A stretch of DNA of 64,000 nt from Actinomadura sp. WMMA1423 (GTDB lineage Bacteria > Actinomycetota > Actinomycetes > Streptosporangiales > Streptosporangiaceae): positions 8,742,001 through 8,806,000 of the forward strand of contig NZ_CP041244.1 in NCBI RefSeq assembly GCF_006547145.1, read 5' to 3'. Below are positions 45,429 to 52,319 of the stretch, piece by piece. Under the pieces are notes generated by a model that worked only from the letters and a program-made list of their open reading frames with translations, was not told the origin of the DNA and ran no database searches. Within the stretch, counting starts at the first letter, position 1; each line of letters opens with the position of its first letter. The translations under genes were made by a program, and so were the position numbers.

Positions 45429-45686
45429 CGTTTCCCCAGCTCAGAGGCTTGCTCGGACGATGAGCAGGCCTCTTTGGCGTTGTCGCAGCTCCGAAGAGGT
45501 CACGGGTTTCGGTCCAGCAGTGCGCGGCCTCGCTCCCGCAGGGCAGCTTTTTGGGCTCCGAGGGCGGCCACTGGTGACCCGGTGGGAGGAATTTGGGAGA
45601 TCTTCCTTCTCCCACCGCGAACGAGGCCACAAGAAGACCGCGCTACCAGTCACTCTGCGCGGTCGAAGTCGAGCTGAGTGCTCGCC
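45386..45686 (+). repeat. Left copy of 301-bp direct repeat (tRNA 3' half plus flank)
   Basis: Starts inside the anticodon loop of tRNA-Val(CAC), covers the rest of the tRNA and 258 bp beyond it. It matches 54240-54540 with about seven mismatches and equal length. Tyrosine recombinases often use tRNA anticodon or T arms as attachment cores; here the repeat is much longer than a core, so it may reflect two related elements inserted in tandem. Confidence 0.9.
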
Positions 45687-45889
45687 ACACTTGGTGGCAC
45701 CCGGGGCAACAGCCCTTCCGGGCGTACCGGCGCCATCCCTGGCCCAGGCCCGCTCGATCATCTCGGCGGCGCGGGCCGGACATCCAGCCCGCTCGGCCGC
45801 TCGTCGTCACTCACAGATGAATCTTCCCGGCCGGGGCAACGGCCCTATCCTTCAGGGTCACCACCCCACCCACACGATCTTCAGGACGG
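45687..45889. other. Island left flank, nothing recognised
   Basis: About 200 bp between the direct repeat and the first pseudogene fragment. Open frames here run through without ribosome-binding sites or recognisable domains. Confidence 0.4.
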
Positions 45890-46043
45890 TCCCACCACGC
45901 GGCACCTGTGTGACGAGGCGATCTATGCCGCCGCCTACCTCGGCCTTTCGGACCGGTCGACCGCCAGTTGCTCCGCACCGGACGCACCTACCGCCACAAG
46001 CGCGGCCGGGGCCACAACCGCGACAGTGCACTGCGGCGGCTGA
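45890..46043 (+). pseudogene. IS30-type transposase fragment, frameshifted
   Basis: Two adjoining frames together read like part of an IS30 transposase: HLCDEAIYAAAYLG (family pattern: H.s.eTIY.alY) then, after a frame change near 45960, VDRQLLRTGRTYRHKRGRG (family: LRtGR..Rr.r). Both ends of the gene are missing, so it is a dead remnant. Confidence 0.6.
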
Positions 46044-46084
46044 GTCCCTGGTCGGCCGCGGCCAGGTCGTGCACGCTCGCCCTC

Positions 46085-46385
46085 GGCCTGCTGCCGGGAG
46101 CGGCCCTCGGCGAGTCGGGCTACGGCAGGGCGACCGCCGCCCGCGCGATCATGCAGTTCCCGGCGCCGACTTCGGGGCGGTGCTCTTCGACGGACTGGAG
46201 CTGACCGGCCTCGGCGGCGGCACCGTCCGCCGATGCCCGGACGTCGAACCGCCCTCCCCGTGACGGGGTGCCGCTTCCGCGCCCGTTTCCTCCAGGTCAC
46301 CGACCAGTGCGCCGCCTCCGAACCCGGGCTGCGAGAGATCGCATCCGGGCATGCGGTGGCCTGTCACCACGTGAAGTCGCCGTGA
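46085..46385 (+). pseudogene. Oligopeptide ABC ATPase (OppF/DppF) remnant
   Basis: Pieces of one gene with the middle deleted. GESGYGRATAARAI is a decayed Walker A (GESGCGKST). After a frameshift come GAVLFDGLELTGLGG and, at 46263-46385, the typical OppF tail GCRFRARFLQVTDQC, then EPGLREIASGHAVACH and a stop. The ATPase core is absent, so no function is expected. Confidence 0.7.
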
Positions 46386-46500
46386 CCTGCTCGTCGGGAG
46401 ACAGACCCCGAACTCCCTGCGGTCCTCCGTGAAGTCATGAAGGACGCTGCTTGAGCTGCGGCAACGTTGGGAGGTGGCTCTCTTCGGGGTTGATCGAGCC

Positions 46501-46686
46501 CTAGTTCGCTGCGGCGTCCGGCTCGTTCACGGTGGTGTGGTCGTGGGCGGATGCGGGAACGACGAGGCCCTGCGCGAGCCGCGCAGCGAGGTAGGACGCG
46601 GCGGCCTCGCTGAGCGTGCCGCCGGCGACGTCGGCGGCCCCCGGGGTGGCCAGGTCGGTGAAACTGCTGCCCTGTTGACCGTGCAT
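46501..46686 (-). CDS. Small peptide, candidate RiPP precursor
   Basis: A 61-residue frame divergent from ycaO, with ATG preceded by GGAAG five bases upstream. The N-terminal part (HGQQGSSFTDLATPGAAD) and a helical, Ala/Leu-rich middle (LSEAAASYLAARLAQG) are followed by a polar tail (LVVPASAHDHTTVNEPDAAAN). It has no Cys, many Ser/Thr, and an amphipathic helix as expected of leader peptides. It lies ~310 bp from ycaO across a low-G+C divergent promoter region. The identity is inferred from size and position; no family was recognised. Its stop is TAG at 46501. Confidence 0.5.
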   Translation of the reverse strand: MHGQQGSSFTDLATPGAADVAGGTLSEAAASYLAARLAQGLVVPASAHDHTTVNEPDAAAN

Positions 46687-46800
46687 GACACTTCCGTTCG
46701 TCGCAGTGGTCTTCCGTACTCCGCCGTCGCCTGCGCCGTTATGCGCCGTAACGGCCGGCGGCCTGCGCATGTGCGCCGAAGCGTACCATTTTTCACGCGG

Positions 46801-47016
46801 ATGAAACAGATGCCAGAGAGATGCAGCGTCGATCTCGATGCTTACTTGTGGCACGGGCGGTCGTATGTTTCTCTGGGGGAGCGGGAGTCCTTCAAGATCG
46901 GTAAGTGCATGCGCCGTCGTGTTAATCCGGTGAATTCCTGGTGCTTTTCGCGCGGCCTGCGCGAATATGCCGACGACGTGGACGTGAGGGGCGGCGCGTA
47001 TGCCCGTGCTCGGTAG
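46801..47016 (+). CDS. Possible small ORF overlapping ycaO start
   Basis: 71 codons from ATG 46801, ending 17 bp inside ycaO: basic, with Cys at 8, 41 and 48 and a charged tail. No good ribosome-binding site, and codon use is unlike neighbouring genes, so it may just be the ycaO leader region. It is recorded because a precursor directly upstream of ycaO would be a usual arrangement. Confidence 0.25.
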   Translation: MKQMPERCSVDLDAYLWHGRSYVSLGERESFKIGKCMRRRVNPVNSWCFSRGLREYADDVDVRGGAYARAR

Positions 47017-48208
47017 CAGTGTCCGTTCGGTTCCGGCCGCGGTGACGGTGCGCCGTGCGTGGCCGGTGGCCCGCGGGCTCGGTGTCACGCGCTGTGCCGA
47101 GACGACCTGGCTCGACCGGATCGGGATCCCCGTGCACACAGCGACCAGGCCGAACGCTGCCGCCGTCATCGTCACCGCGGGGAAGGGCGGGACGGTCGAG
47201 GAGTCGCGCGCCGGCGCTCTGATGGAGGCCATCGAACAGGCGGTCGCGGAGTGGTCGCCGCGGTGGGCGGCCGAGCGTGGCGACCTCCGATGGGCGTCCC
47301 CTCGCGACATCGTGGCGGAGGGCGGTCCGACGCTCTTCAGCATGTGCCCCGCGCTCGGACGGGAACTCGACGTCGATCGCGAGATCTCCTGGGTCGGGGC
47401 CGAGGATCTGATTTCCGGGACGCGAATTCCGGTCCCCGCGGAATTGGTCTTCCATCCGTGTCCGAAGGAGTGGCAGGCCGGGTATTGGGGCTCGACCACG
47501 ACAGGACTGGCGTCCGGGAACGGCGTCGACGAAGCGCTTCTGCACGGGCTCTGCGAGGTACTGGAGCGCGACGTGATCTCTTTCGAGTCTCTTCGCTCGT
47601 CCTCGGTCCTGGTGGTCGGGGAACTGCCGCCCGGCCCCGCCGCGATGATCAAGCGAGTCCGCGCGGCCGGACTTCAAGCATGGCTGCGCTGGATTCCGAC
47701 CCCGCTCGGCGTCTGCTTCTCTTGCCTGATCGCCGACCCCGACCTGACATCCCCGCTGGCCTGCAACGGAGGATACGGATTCCATCCTGTGGCGGAGATC
47801 GCGGCCGTCCGCGCGGTGAGCGAGGCCGCCCAGTCGCGACTGGCCTTCATCCAGGGCGCCCGTGATGATCTGGATGAGACCGCCGCCCTCGTCCGCTCCC
47901 TCGGCGCGAAGGGGGAGGAGCGCTACCGGAGTGAACTGGTCGCCGGATTCGCCAGTGCCGACCGTACGGCCGCCTTCGACGACATCCCCACATCTGATCC
48001 GGCCCGGCCCCGGGAAATGCTCAACCGCTTGCTCGACCGCTGCCGCCGCCATGGGTTCGAACGTGTGGGGGCGTACCGGTATCCGCCACTGGCGAGCCCA
48101 TTCGAGGTGGTACGCGTCAGCGTCCCGTTCGCCGAGCACTTCACGCAGGGAAGCCGCCGTGTCGGCCCCCGCCTCGGCGAGGCCGCCGAACGGATGGCCC
48201 GCCGATGA
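47000..48208 (+). CDS. YcaO cyclodehydratase/thioamide-forming enzyme
   Basis: 402 residues. YcaO proteins use ATP to activate backbone amides; with TfuA they install thioamides, alone or with partners they form azolines. Visible: TATRPNAAAVIVTAGKGG, ESRAGALMEAIEQAVAEW (ATP/Mg-binding Glu residues, ~residue 73-90), STTTGLASGNGVDEALLHGLCEVLERD (~residues 170-193) and AAVRAVSEAAQSRLAFIQGARDD. No fused docking or E1-like domain is present, as in TfuA-associated YcaOs. The ATG has GAGGGGCG upstream. The stop overlaps tfuA (ATGA), so both are made together. The substrate is unknown; the divergent peptide is a candidate. Confidence 0.92.
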   Translation: MPVLGSSVRSVPAAVTVRRAWPVARGLGVTRCAETTWLDRIGIPVHTATRPNAAAVIVTAGKGGTVEESRAGALMEAIEQAVAEWSPRWAAERGDLRWASPRDIVAEGGPTLFSMCPALGRELDVDREISWVGAEDLISGTRIPVPAELVFHPCPKEWQAGYWGSTTTGLASGNGVDEALLHGLCEVLERDVISFESLRSSSVLVVGELPPGPAAMIKRVRAAGLQAWLRWIPTPLGVCFSCLIADPDLTSPLACNGGYGFHPVAEIAAVRAVSEAAQSRLAFIQGARDDLDETAALVRSLGAKGEERYRSELVAGFASADRTAAFDDIPTSDPARPREMLNRLLDRCRRHGFERVGAYRYPPLASPFEVVRVSVPFAEHFTQGSRRVGPRLGEAAERMARR

Positions 48209-48906
48209 ACGGTCCGGGCACATTCCTTTTCCTCGGCCCAACCGGACACGGCATGCCACGCGAACTCCTCGACGTTGAGGGCATGACCGTCCTTCCGCCT
48301 GCCCGGCGCGGTGCTGTGGCCGCACTGCTGGACACGGGCGGCCCTCCCGGCGAGATCGTCATCGTGGACGGCCGTTTCGGCGATGTCCTCGCGGTGGGTC
48401 ACCGGGAGATCCTCGCCGCCCTGGATGCGGGCTGGACGGTATGGGGGGTGTCGTCGATGGGAGCGATCCGCGCAGCGGAATTGCACGACCATGGAATGAA
48501 GGGGTTCGGTGTGGTCTACCGACGCTTCGTCGAGCAGATGATCCCCGACGACCAGGTCGCGGTGCTGCACGGCCCCGCCCCCGAGTACCGTCCGTTCAGC
48601 GAAGCCCTGATCGACCTCGGATCCTTTCTTGAGCACCTGGCGGGCGCGGAACTGCTGCGGCCTGCACACGCACGGAAAGTTCAGCACGCCCTGGCCGGCC
48701 GTTGGTTCGCGGAAAGGACCGTCAGCGCGCTGACGGCCCTGTGCGGCGAGGTCGCCGGGCCCGATGCCGTCCAGCCCATCCGGAAGGAGCTGCCGAAGCT
48801 GCCGGATCTTCGACTGAAGAGCGCCGACCTACGCGCGTTCCTCATGCTGCCTGGAAGGCGGCAGAACCGCGGGAACGCCTCCGGGCAAGGCGATCGGACA
48901 CGGTGA
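48205..48906 (+). CDS. tfuA: TfuA-like protein, thioamidation partner of YcaO
   Basis: 233 residues with TfuA core motifs: FLFLGPTGHG, IVIVDGRFGDVLAVGHREILAALDAGWTVWG, SSMGAIRAAELHDHGMKGFGVVYRRF and DDQVAVLHGP..YRPFSEAL. In archaea and thioamide RiPP clusters TfuA works with YcaO in thioamide bond formation, probably delivering sulfur from sulfide. It overlaps ycaO by 4 bp. The scn operon converges on it 47 bp downstream. Confidence 0.92.
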   Translation: MNGPGTFLFLGPTGHGMPRELLDVEGMTVLPPARRGAVAALLDTGGPPGEIVIVDGRFGDVLAVGHREILAALDAGWTVWGVSSMGAIRAAELHDHGMKGFGVVYRRFVEQMIPDDQVAVLHGPAPEYRPFSEALIDLGSFLEHLAGAELLRPAHARKVQHALAGRWFAERTVSALTALCGEVAGPDAVQPIRKELPKLPDLRLKSADLRAFLMLPGRRQNRGNASGQGDRTR

Positions 48907-48920
48907 CGCGGCTTCCGCGT
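48906..48920. terminator. Small hairpin between tfuA and scn operon
   Basis: ACGCGG CTT CCGCGT, a 6-bp stem beginning at the tfuA stop and lying between two convergent operons. The stem is short, so termination strength is uncertain. Confidence 0.4.
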
Positions 48921-48953
48921 ATGGATGATCGCCATGCCCGGCTGCGCGTATCG

Positions 48954-49286
48954 TCAGACCTCCGACATCCTTTCGCGGACCTCGCGCATCTTCGCGCGGA
49001 GTTCGTCCTCCTCGAAAAGCCCCCGGTCCATGAGGGTGTGGGCGACCGTCAGCACCGAGCGCGCCTGGACGGGGAAGCGCACGTACACGGTCTCCCCCAG
49101 CTCGTCCTCCAGGTGACGGCGCTCCAGGTTGTCGAGTACGCCGCCCTTGGACAGGCACTCGCACGTCACCTGCATTCGCGTCTCCCAGACCTCGGGCTCA
49201 TGCTCCATGCAGCGGAGCGAGATGTCGCCGCGTTCCCCGATGTCGGCGAGAGTCTCAGCGAGGACGTCGTACTCGCTCAGCGTCAC
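48954..49286 (-). CDS. P15K-like cobalt-insertion chaperone of thiocyanate hydrolase
   Basis: 110 residues, last gene of the scn operon, its GTG overlapping the scnC stop. It shares a pattern with ScnB: VWETRMQVTCE against EWEMNTYLTCE, then E..LG.T.Y...P..AR, A..L.D.GL...DEL..K..E.R.R. Activator proteins of nitrile hydratase and thiocyanate hydrolase (P14K, P15K) are homologous to the beta N-terminal domain and load the metal into the catalytic subunit. In Thiobacillus thioparus P15K follows scnC, as here. The chaperone role is inferred from this homology and gene order. Confidence 0.8.
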   Translation of the reverse strand: MTLSEYDVLAETLADIGERGDISLRCMEHEPEVWETRMQVTCECLSKGGVLDNLERRHLEDELGETVYVRFPVQARSVLTVAHTLMDRGLFEEDELRAKMREVRERMSEV

Positions 49287-49981
49287 TTGTGCACCTCCCC
49301 GGCCGGGACGGGCACCCGCACGTCCGTCCTGGGCAGCGCCACACCGATCATGGTGTCCCGGGTGACGATCTCGGCGAGCTGCTGCTCGCTCCAGCCCTCC
49401 GTCCCCTCCGGCCGCATCGGCATGACCATGAACCGGGACTTCTGATTGGAGTCGTGCACCCGCACCTCGACGTCCTCCGGCAGGTGCAGGCCGAACTCCG
49501 CGAGCACCTCGCGGGGCCGGTTCACCATGCGGCGACGGTAGGCCGGCGTCCGGTACCAGTCCGGCGACATGCCGAGGACCGGTCGCGGGTAGCAGGAGCA
49601 CAGCGTGCACACGATCACGTTGTGCACCTTCGGCGTGTTCTCCAGGACGTAGAAGAAGGTGTAGTCGCTCGGCGTCCCCGTCCCCGTCGGATGCAGCCAG
49701 TCGATGCCCACCTCCCTGCACGCCTCGGTGCCGTTGCTGAGGAGCCGCTCCTTGAACGCCGGGTCGGACCACGCCTTGGCCACGAGCTTGGACCCGCCGT
49801 GCGGACCGACGCCGTCCGCCCACTCCGAGAACCGGCGGTGGTCCTCGGCCGAGAAGATGCCCTTCTCGATGGACAGTTCACGGACCGCAAGTTCGAGGAT
49901 CTCGAATTCGCTGACCTTCGAGGACACCGGAAAGGCGTTGTGGCCGTCGTGTCCGTCGTGCCCGTCGTGCATTGAAGTCAT
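49283..49981 (-). CDS. scnC: Thiocyanate hydrolase gamma (catalytic, cobalt) subunit
   Basis: 232 residues. Hydrolyses thiocyanate to carbonyl sulfide and ammonia with a Co(III) centre in a Cys-Thr-Leu-Cys-Ser-Cys claw (Cys125, 128, 130 by my count), two of which are normally oxidised. Surrounding sequence is characteristic of ScnC rather than nitrile hydratase alpha: SKVSEFEILELAVRELSIEKG, CYPRPVLGMSPDWYRTPAYR, EVLAEFGLHLP, DSNQKSRFMVMPMRPEGT. The N-terminus is His-rich (HDGHDGHDGHN), a possible metal-collecting tail. The Thr in the claw marks cobalt over iron. The ATG at 49981 follows GAGGAAG; one at 49972 is possible. Confidence 0.92.
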   Translation of the reverse strand: MTSMHDGHDGHDGHNAFPVSSKVSEFEILELAVRELSIEKGIFSAEDHRRFSEWADGVGPHGGSKLVAKAWSDPAFKERLLSNGTEACREVGIDWLHPTGTGTPSDYTFFYVLENTPKVHNVIVCTLCSCYPRPVLGMSPDWYRTPAYRRRMVNRPREVLAEFGLHLPEDVEVRVHDSNQKSRFMVMPMRPEGTEGWSEQQLAEIVTRDTMIGVALPRTDVRVPVPAGEVHK

Positions 49982-49991
49982 TTCTTCCTCT

Positions 49992-50285
49992 CTATTGCGC
50001 CGGGGCCAGCCAGCGCTCGGAGCACTCGGTCTCGAGTGTGTCGATGGACTGGCCGGGGTAGCCGGGCCAGAGGTCGGTCTGCTTGAAACGCACCACGTAG
50101 AACGGCTCCTTGCGCCCGTTGTCAACTCGTCCGAACGCCTCGTCCTCAGGAATGACCCATTCGGGGCGGTGCTCGACCACCACGCCGGTGCGCCCGCGGA
50201 CGAACTTCTGCGTGCGGGTGTGGAAAAGAGTGGTCTCGTCGCGGACGGTGACCTTGTCGCCGATCGAGAATTTGGGGTTGGCCAT
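49992..50285 (-). CDS. scnA: Thiocyanate hydrolase alpha subunit (SH3-like)
   Basis: 97 residues corresponding to the C-terminal half of nitrile hydratase beta: KFSIGDKVTVRDETTLFHTRTQKFVRGRTGVVV, DEAFGRVDNG, FYVVRFKQTDLWPGY, DTLETECSERWL. It lacks the ~30-residue N-terminal extension of the Thiobacillus protein. The start overlaps the scnB stop by ATGA, and GAGGA precedes it. It packs against ScnC to form the active-site wall. Confidence 0.9.
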   Translation of the reverse strand: MANPKFSIGDKVTVRDETTLFHTRTQKFVRGRTGVVVEHRPEWVIPEDEAFGRVDNGRKEPFYVVRFKQTDLWPGYPGQSIDTLETECSERWLAPAQ

Positions 50286-50698
50286 CAGGTCCTCGCTTCC
50301 TGCCGGGCCCGGATCTCGTCGATCTTCCGGCCGAGCTCGTCGGTGGTGATCAGGCCGGCATCCACGAGATACCGGGCGGCACCGGTGATCCAACGGGCGT
50401 AGTAGGGCAGCCCGAAGTACATCGTGGCGCCGAGGTCGTTCTCAGACCGCCGCCGCATCTCGGCGTTCCAGCCGGTGCGCCAGCAGATGACCTCGCAGGT
50501 GAGGTAGGTGTTCATCTCCCATTCCTCCTCACCCTTTTCCAGGAAGGGAGCGGGGGCATCAGGCTGGCCGCCGACGTCGTGCAGTACCGAACGGAGAGCC
50601 GCGTAGAGTTCGTTCGAGATCGTGTAGGGCGAGTCGAGCACATTGCGCTCTTCCGGCGCCAGATGGCGGACTCGCTCCATAAGCGTGGAATACTGCAT
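50285..50698 (-). CDS. scnB: Thiocyanate hydrolase beta subunit
   Basis: 137 residues, equivalent to the N-terminal half of nitrile hydratase beta: EERNVLDSPYTISNELYAALRSVLHDVGG, EEEWEMNTYLTCEVICWRTGW, ATMYFGLPYYARWITGAARYLVDAGLITTDEL. First gene of the operon, with AAGGAGA upstream of ATG. The order scnB-scnA-scnC-P15K is that described for thiocyanate hydrolase, and splitting of beta into two genes distinguishes it from nitrile hydratase. Confidence 0.9.
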   Translation of the reverse strand: MQYSTLMERVRHLAPEERNVLDSPYTISNELYAALRSVLHDVGGQPDAPAPFLEKGEEEWEMNTYLTCEVICWRTGWNAEMRRRSENDLGATMYFGLPYYARWITGAARYLVDAGLITTDELGRKIDEIRARQEART

Positions 50699-50959
50699 CG
50701 TCGTGAATCTCCTTTCCGATGAAGAGCATCGGACGCCCGGAGATGTACCCCTGACCTTTCCCGCAATCGAAGACCGCGGGTAAGTTTGCGCAAAGCATCC
50801 TTGACCTTGCCACGATGTCCTTCCATGTAGGCCACGGCCCCGACCGGGGGTATGCGTCGTCCAGGGCGACCGCGGCGGTCGGAGTCTCCGCTGAGCAGGA
50901 TGAAACGCCCAAATCCCTGCTTTTCGGAAAAGTTAGTATCCACATGGGGGCAGGCGATC
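50699..50959. promoter_or_regulatory. Divergent control region between scn operon and ferredoxin gene
   Basis: 261 bp without a gene, A+T-richer near 50780-50800 and 50925-50940 (AAAAGTTAGTATCC). It should hold promoters for both directions. No cobalamin riboswitch landmarks are visible, so regulation by cobalt, if any, would be through a protein. Confidence 0.45.
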
Positions 50960-51415
50960 GTGAATGCTAGAGAAGGGGCGGAAGAGGCCCAGACGGGACG
51001 GCGGGAGCAGTCCGGATGGACTCTGTTGACCGCGCGCGGGGAGAGTGCACCCGCGCCGCCGAGACCACGGTGCACGGTCACGATATGCCGGGGCTGCTGC
51101 TGCGGCACCGACCGCCGGAACGCGGGCATCGACCACGACGGACTGGAACGGCGGCTCCGCCATCGGCTGGCCCATGACGTCCGCGTTCGCTACACCGACT
51201 GTCTCGGTCCGTGCACGAATGCGAACGTCATCGTGATCAACCCCTCCGCGGAGGGCCGTACGGCCGGCGGGCGAACGACGTGGATCGGGCATGTCCTCGA
51301 CGAGGGCGCCGTCGACGACATCACCGTATGGGCGAACGCCGGCGGACCAGGACTGTCGCGCCCCCCGGCCACTATCGATCTCTACGCGTTCGAACCGCCG
51401 AGGCACGGCCGTTGA
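50960..51415 (+). CDS. [2Fe-2S] thioredoxin-like ferredoxin domain protein
   Basis: 151 residues. After a ~40-residue basic leader come the Cys motifs TICRGCCCGTDRR and DCLGPCTNANVIV, then GGRTTWIGHVLDEGAVDDITVWANAGG. Proteins of this kind are often encoded beside CbtAB cobalt-transport genes. It may act in cobalt or cobalamin metabolism or supply electrons. The GTG at 50960 is chosen (GGGGGCAGG upstream), but the exact start is uncertain. First gene of a rightward set leading to cbtB-cbtA. Confidence 0.78.
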   Translation: MNAREGAEEAQTGRREQSGWTLLTARGESAPAPPRPRCTVTICRGCCCGTDRRNAGIDHDGLERRLRHRLAHDVRVRYTDCLGPCTNANVIVINPSAEGRTAGGRTTWIGHVLDEGAVDDITVWANAGGPGLSRPPATIDLYAFEPPRHGR

Positions 51416-51563
51416 CGACCGTCCCGGGACGAGTCCTCCACGGGACCTGATCCGCCCTGATGGGATTCGGCATACCGTTTTTGGTGATTATGGGTGCGTC
51501 CCCAGGGGCAACTTTGCGGGTGCGGTCGTGGTAAGGCGCCGCTATCGACGAGGGGAGCAAGCT

Positions 51564-51878
51564 GTGGCGGAATTCAGGAAGAGACTGGCCTGTGTCATCG
51601 ATGCCGAAGGCCGCGTCGTGCGCGGGTATCTCGTCGAAGGCTGCGACTTCGACGGCACTAACGAGTACATCGTCACATGGAAGGCCCCCCTCTTTGGCGG
51701 CGAAGCGAGAACGAATTTCGCCGGTACGATCGGCAGTGCCGAGAGCGAGCCCGTGGAACCTGGCCTGGTCACCGTGGGTCTCGGAGATCAGCAGAACGAA
51801 CTCCGAGTACGCACTTTCGCAGCGGACGGGTCACCCGCACCGCGCTCCTTCCACATCGCCTGCTTCAGGGACCAGTGA
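51564..51878 (+). CDS. Small conserved-looking protein of unknown function
   Basis: 104 residues from a GTG with GAGGGGAG 6 bases upstream. The sequence starts EFRKRLACVIDAEGRVVRG, has mostly beta-forming alternation (YIVTWKAPLFGG; NFAGTIGSAES; LVTVGLGDQQNELRVRTF) and ends SFHIACFRDQ. It resembles a loose group of beta-sandwich proteins with a 'distinct identity, then lectin-like' look, but I do not recognise the family. No signal peptide. It may be co-transcribed with the ferredoxin gene or stand alone. Confidence 0.6.
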   Translation: MAEFRKRLACVIDAEGRVVRGYLVEGCDFDGTNEYIVTWKAPLFGGEARTNFAGTIGSAESEPVEPGLVTVGLGDQQNELRVRTFAADGSPAPRSFHIACFRDQ

Positions 51879-52081
51879 GCTGGGACGAGCAACTCTCAGG
51901 GCTGATGGGATCGAGAAATTCACTTTTCGGTTCTACGCCGGTTTCCGATGGCTTGACCGAATATGTTGATCAGTGACTGGGTGTTGTGGTCGTGTTAGCC
52001 TTTCGTTGAATCGGCCGGACCCGGAACGGTGAAGATCAGGTTGTCCGGGCGTCTGACCGGCCCCGTGGAGAAGGAGATTCC

Positions 52082-52300
52082 ATGGCCGAAGCGGTAGTGC
52101 CGACCGCACCAACCCGTCCCGTTCCCGTTCGAGTGCCGCTGCGGGAGATCGTGCCGTGGGCCGTCTTCGCCGCGGTCCTCGGACTCGTCATCCTCTACTT
52201 CGTCGGGGCCGAGCAGGGCGCGGTGTCGCTGTTCGGCGGCACAGGGATTCACGAGTTCATGCACGACGGCCGGCACCTTCTCGGATCGCCCTGCCACTGA
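52082..52300 (+). CDS. cbtB: CbtB-type cobalt transporter subunit
   Basis: 72 residues: one transmembrane helix (PWAVFAAVLGLVILYFVGA) and a conserved His-containing end (HEFMHDGRHLLGSPCH) that fits the CbtB metal-binding tail. The ATG follows AAGGAGATTCC. cbtA follows after 19 bp. CbtAB is a predicted cobalt importer, usually with cobalamin genes; here the cobalt user is the adjacent thiocyanate hydrolase. Confidence 0.9.
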   Translation: MAEAVVPTAPTRPVPVRVPLREIVPWAVFAAVLGLVILYFVGAEQGAVSLFGGTGIHEFMHDGRHLLGSPCH

Positions 52301-52319
52301 CGGCCACCGGGAGCGGCTC

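Noticed and set aside
48954..50698. Nitrile hydratase instead of thiocyanate hydrolase
   Set aside because: The beta part is split into two genes in the order scnB-scnA-scnC-P15K, and the gamma sequence around the Cys claw follows ScnC; nitrile hydratase remains a lesser alternative for the substrate only.
51879..52081. Cobalamin riboswitch before cbtB
   Set aside because: I searched by eye for the conserved GCCACTG and related core boxes and found none; a covariance-model scan would settle it.
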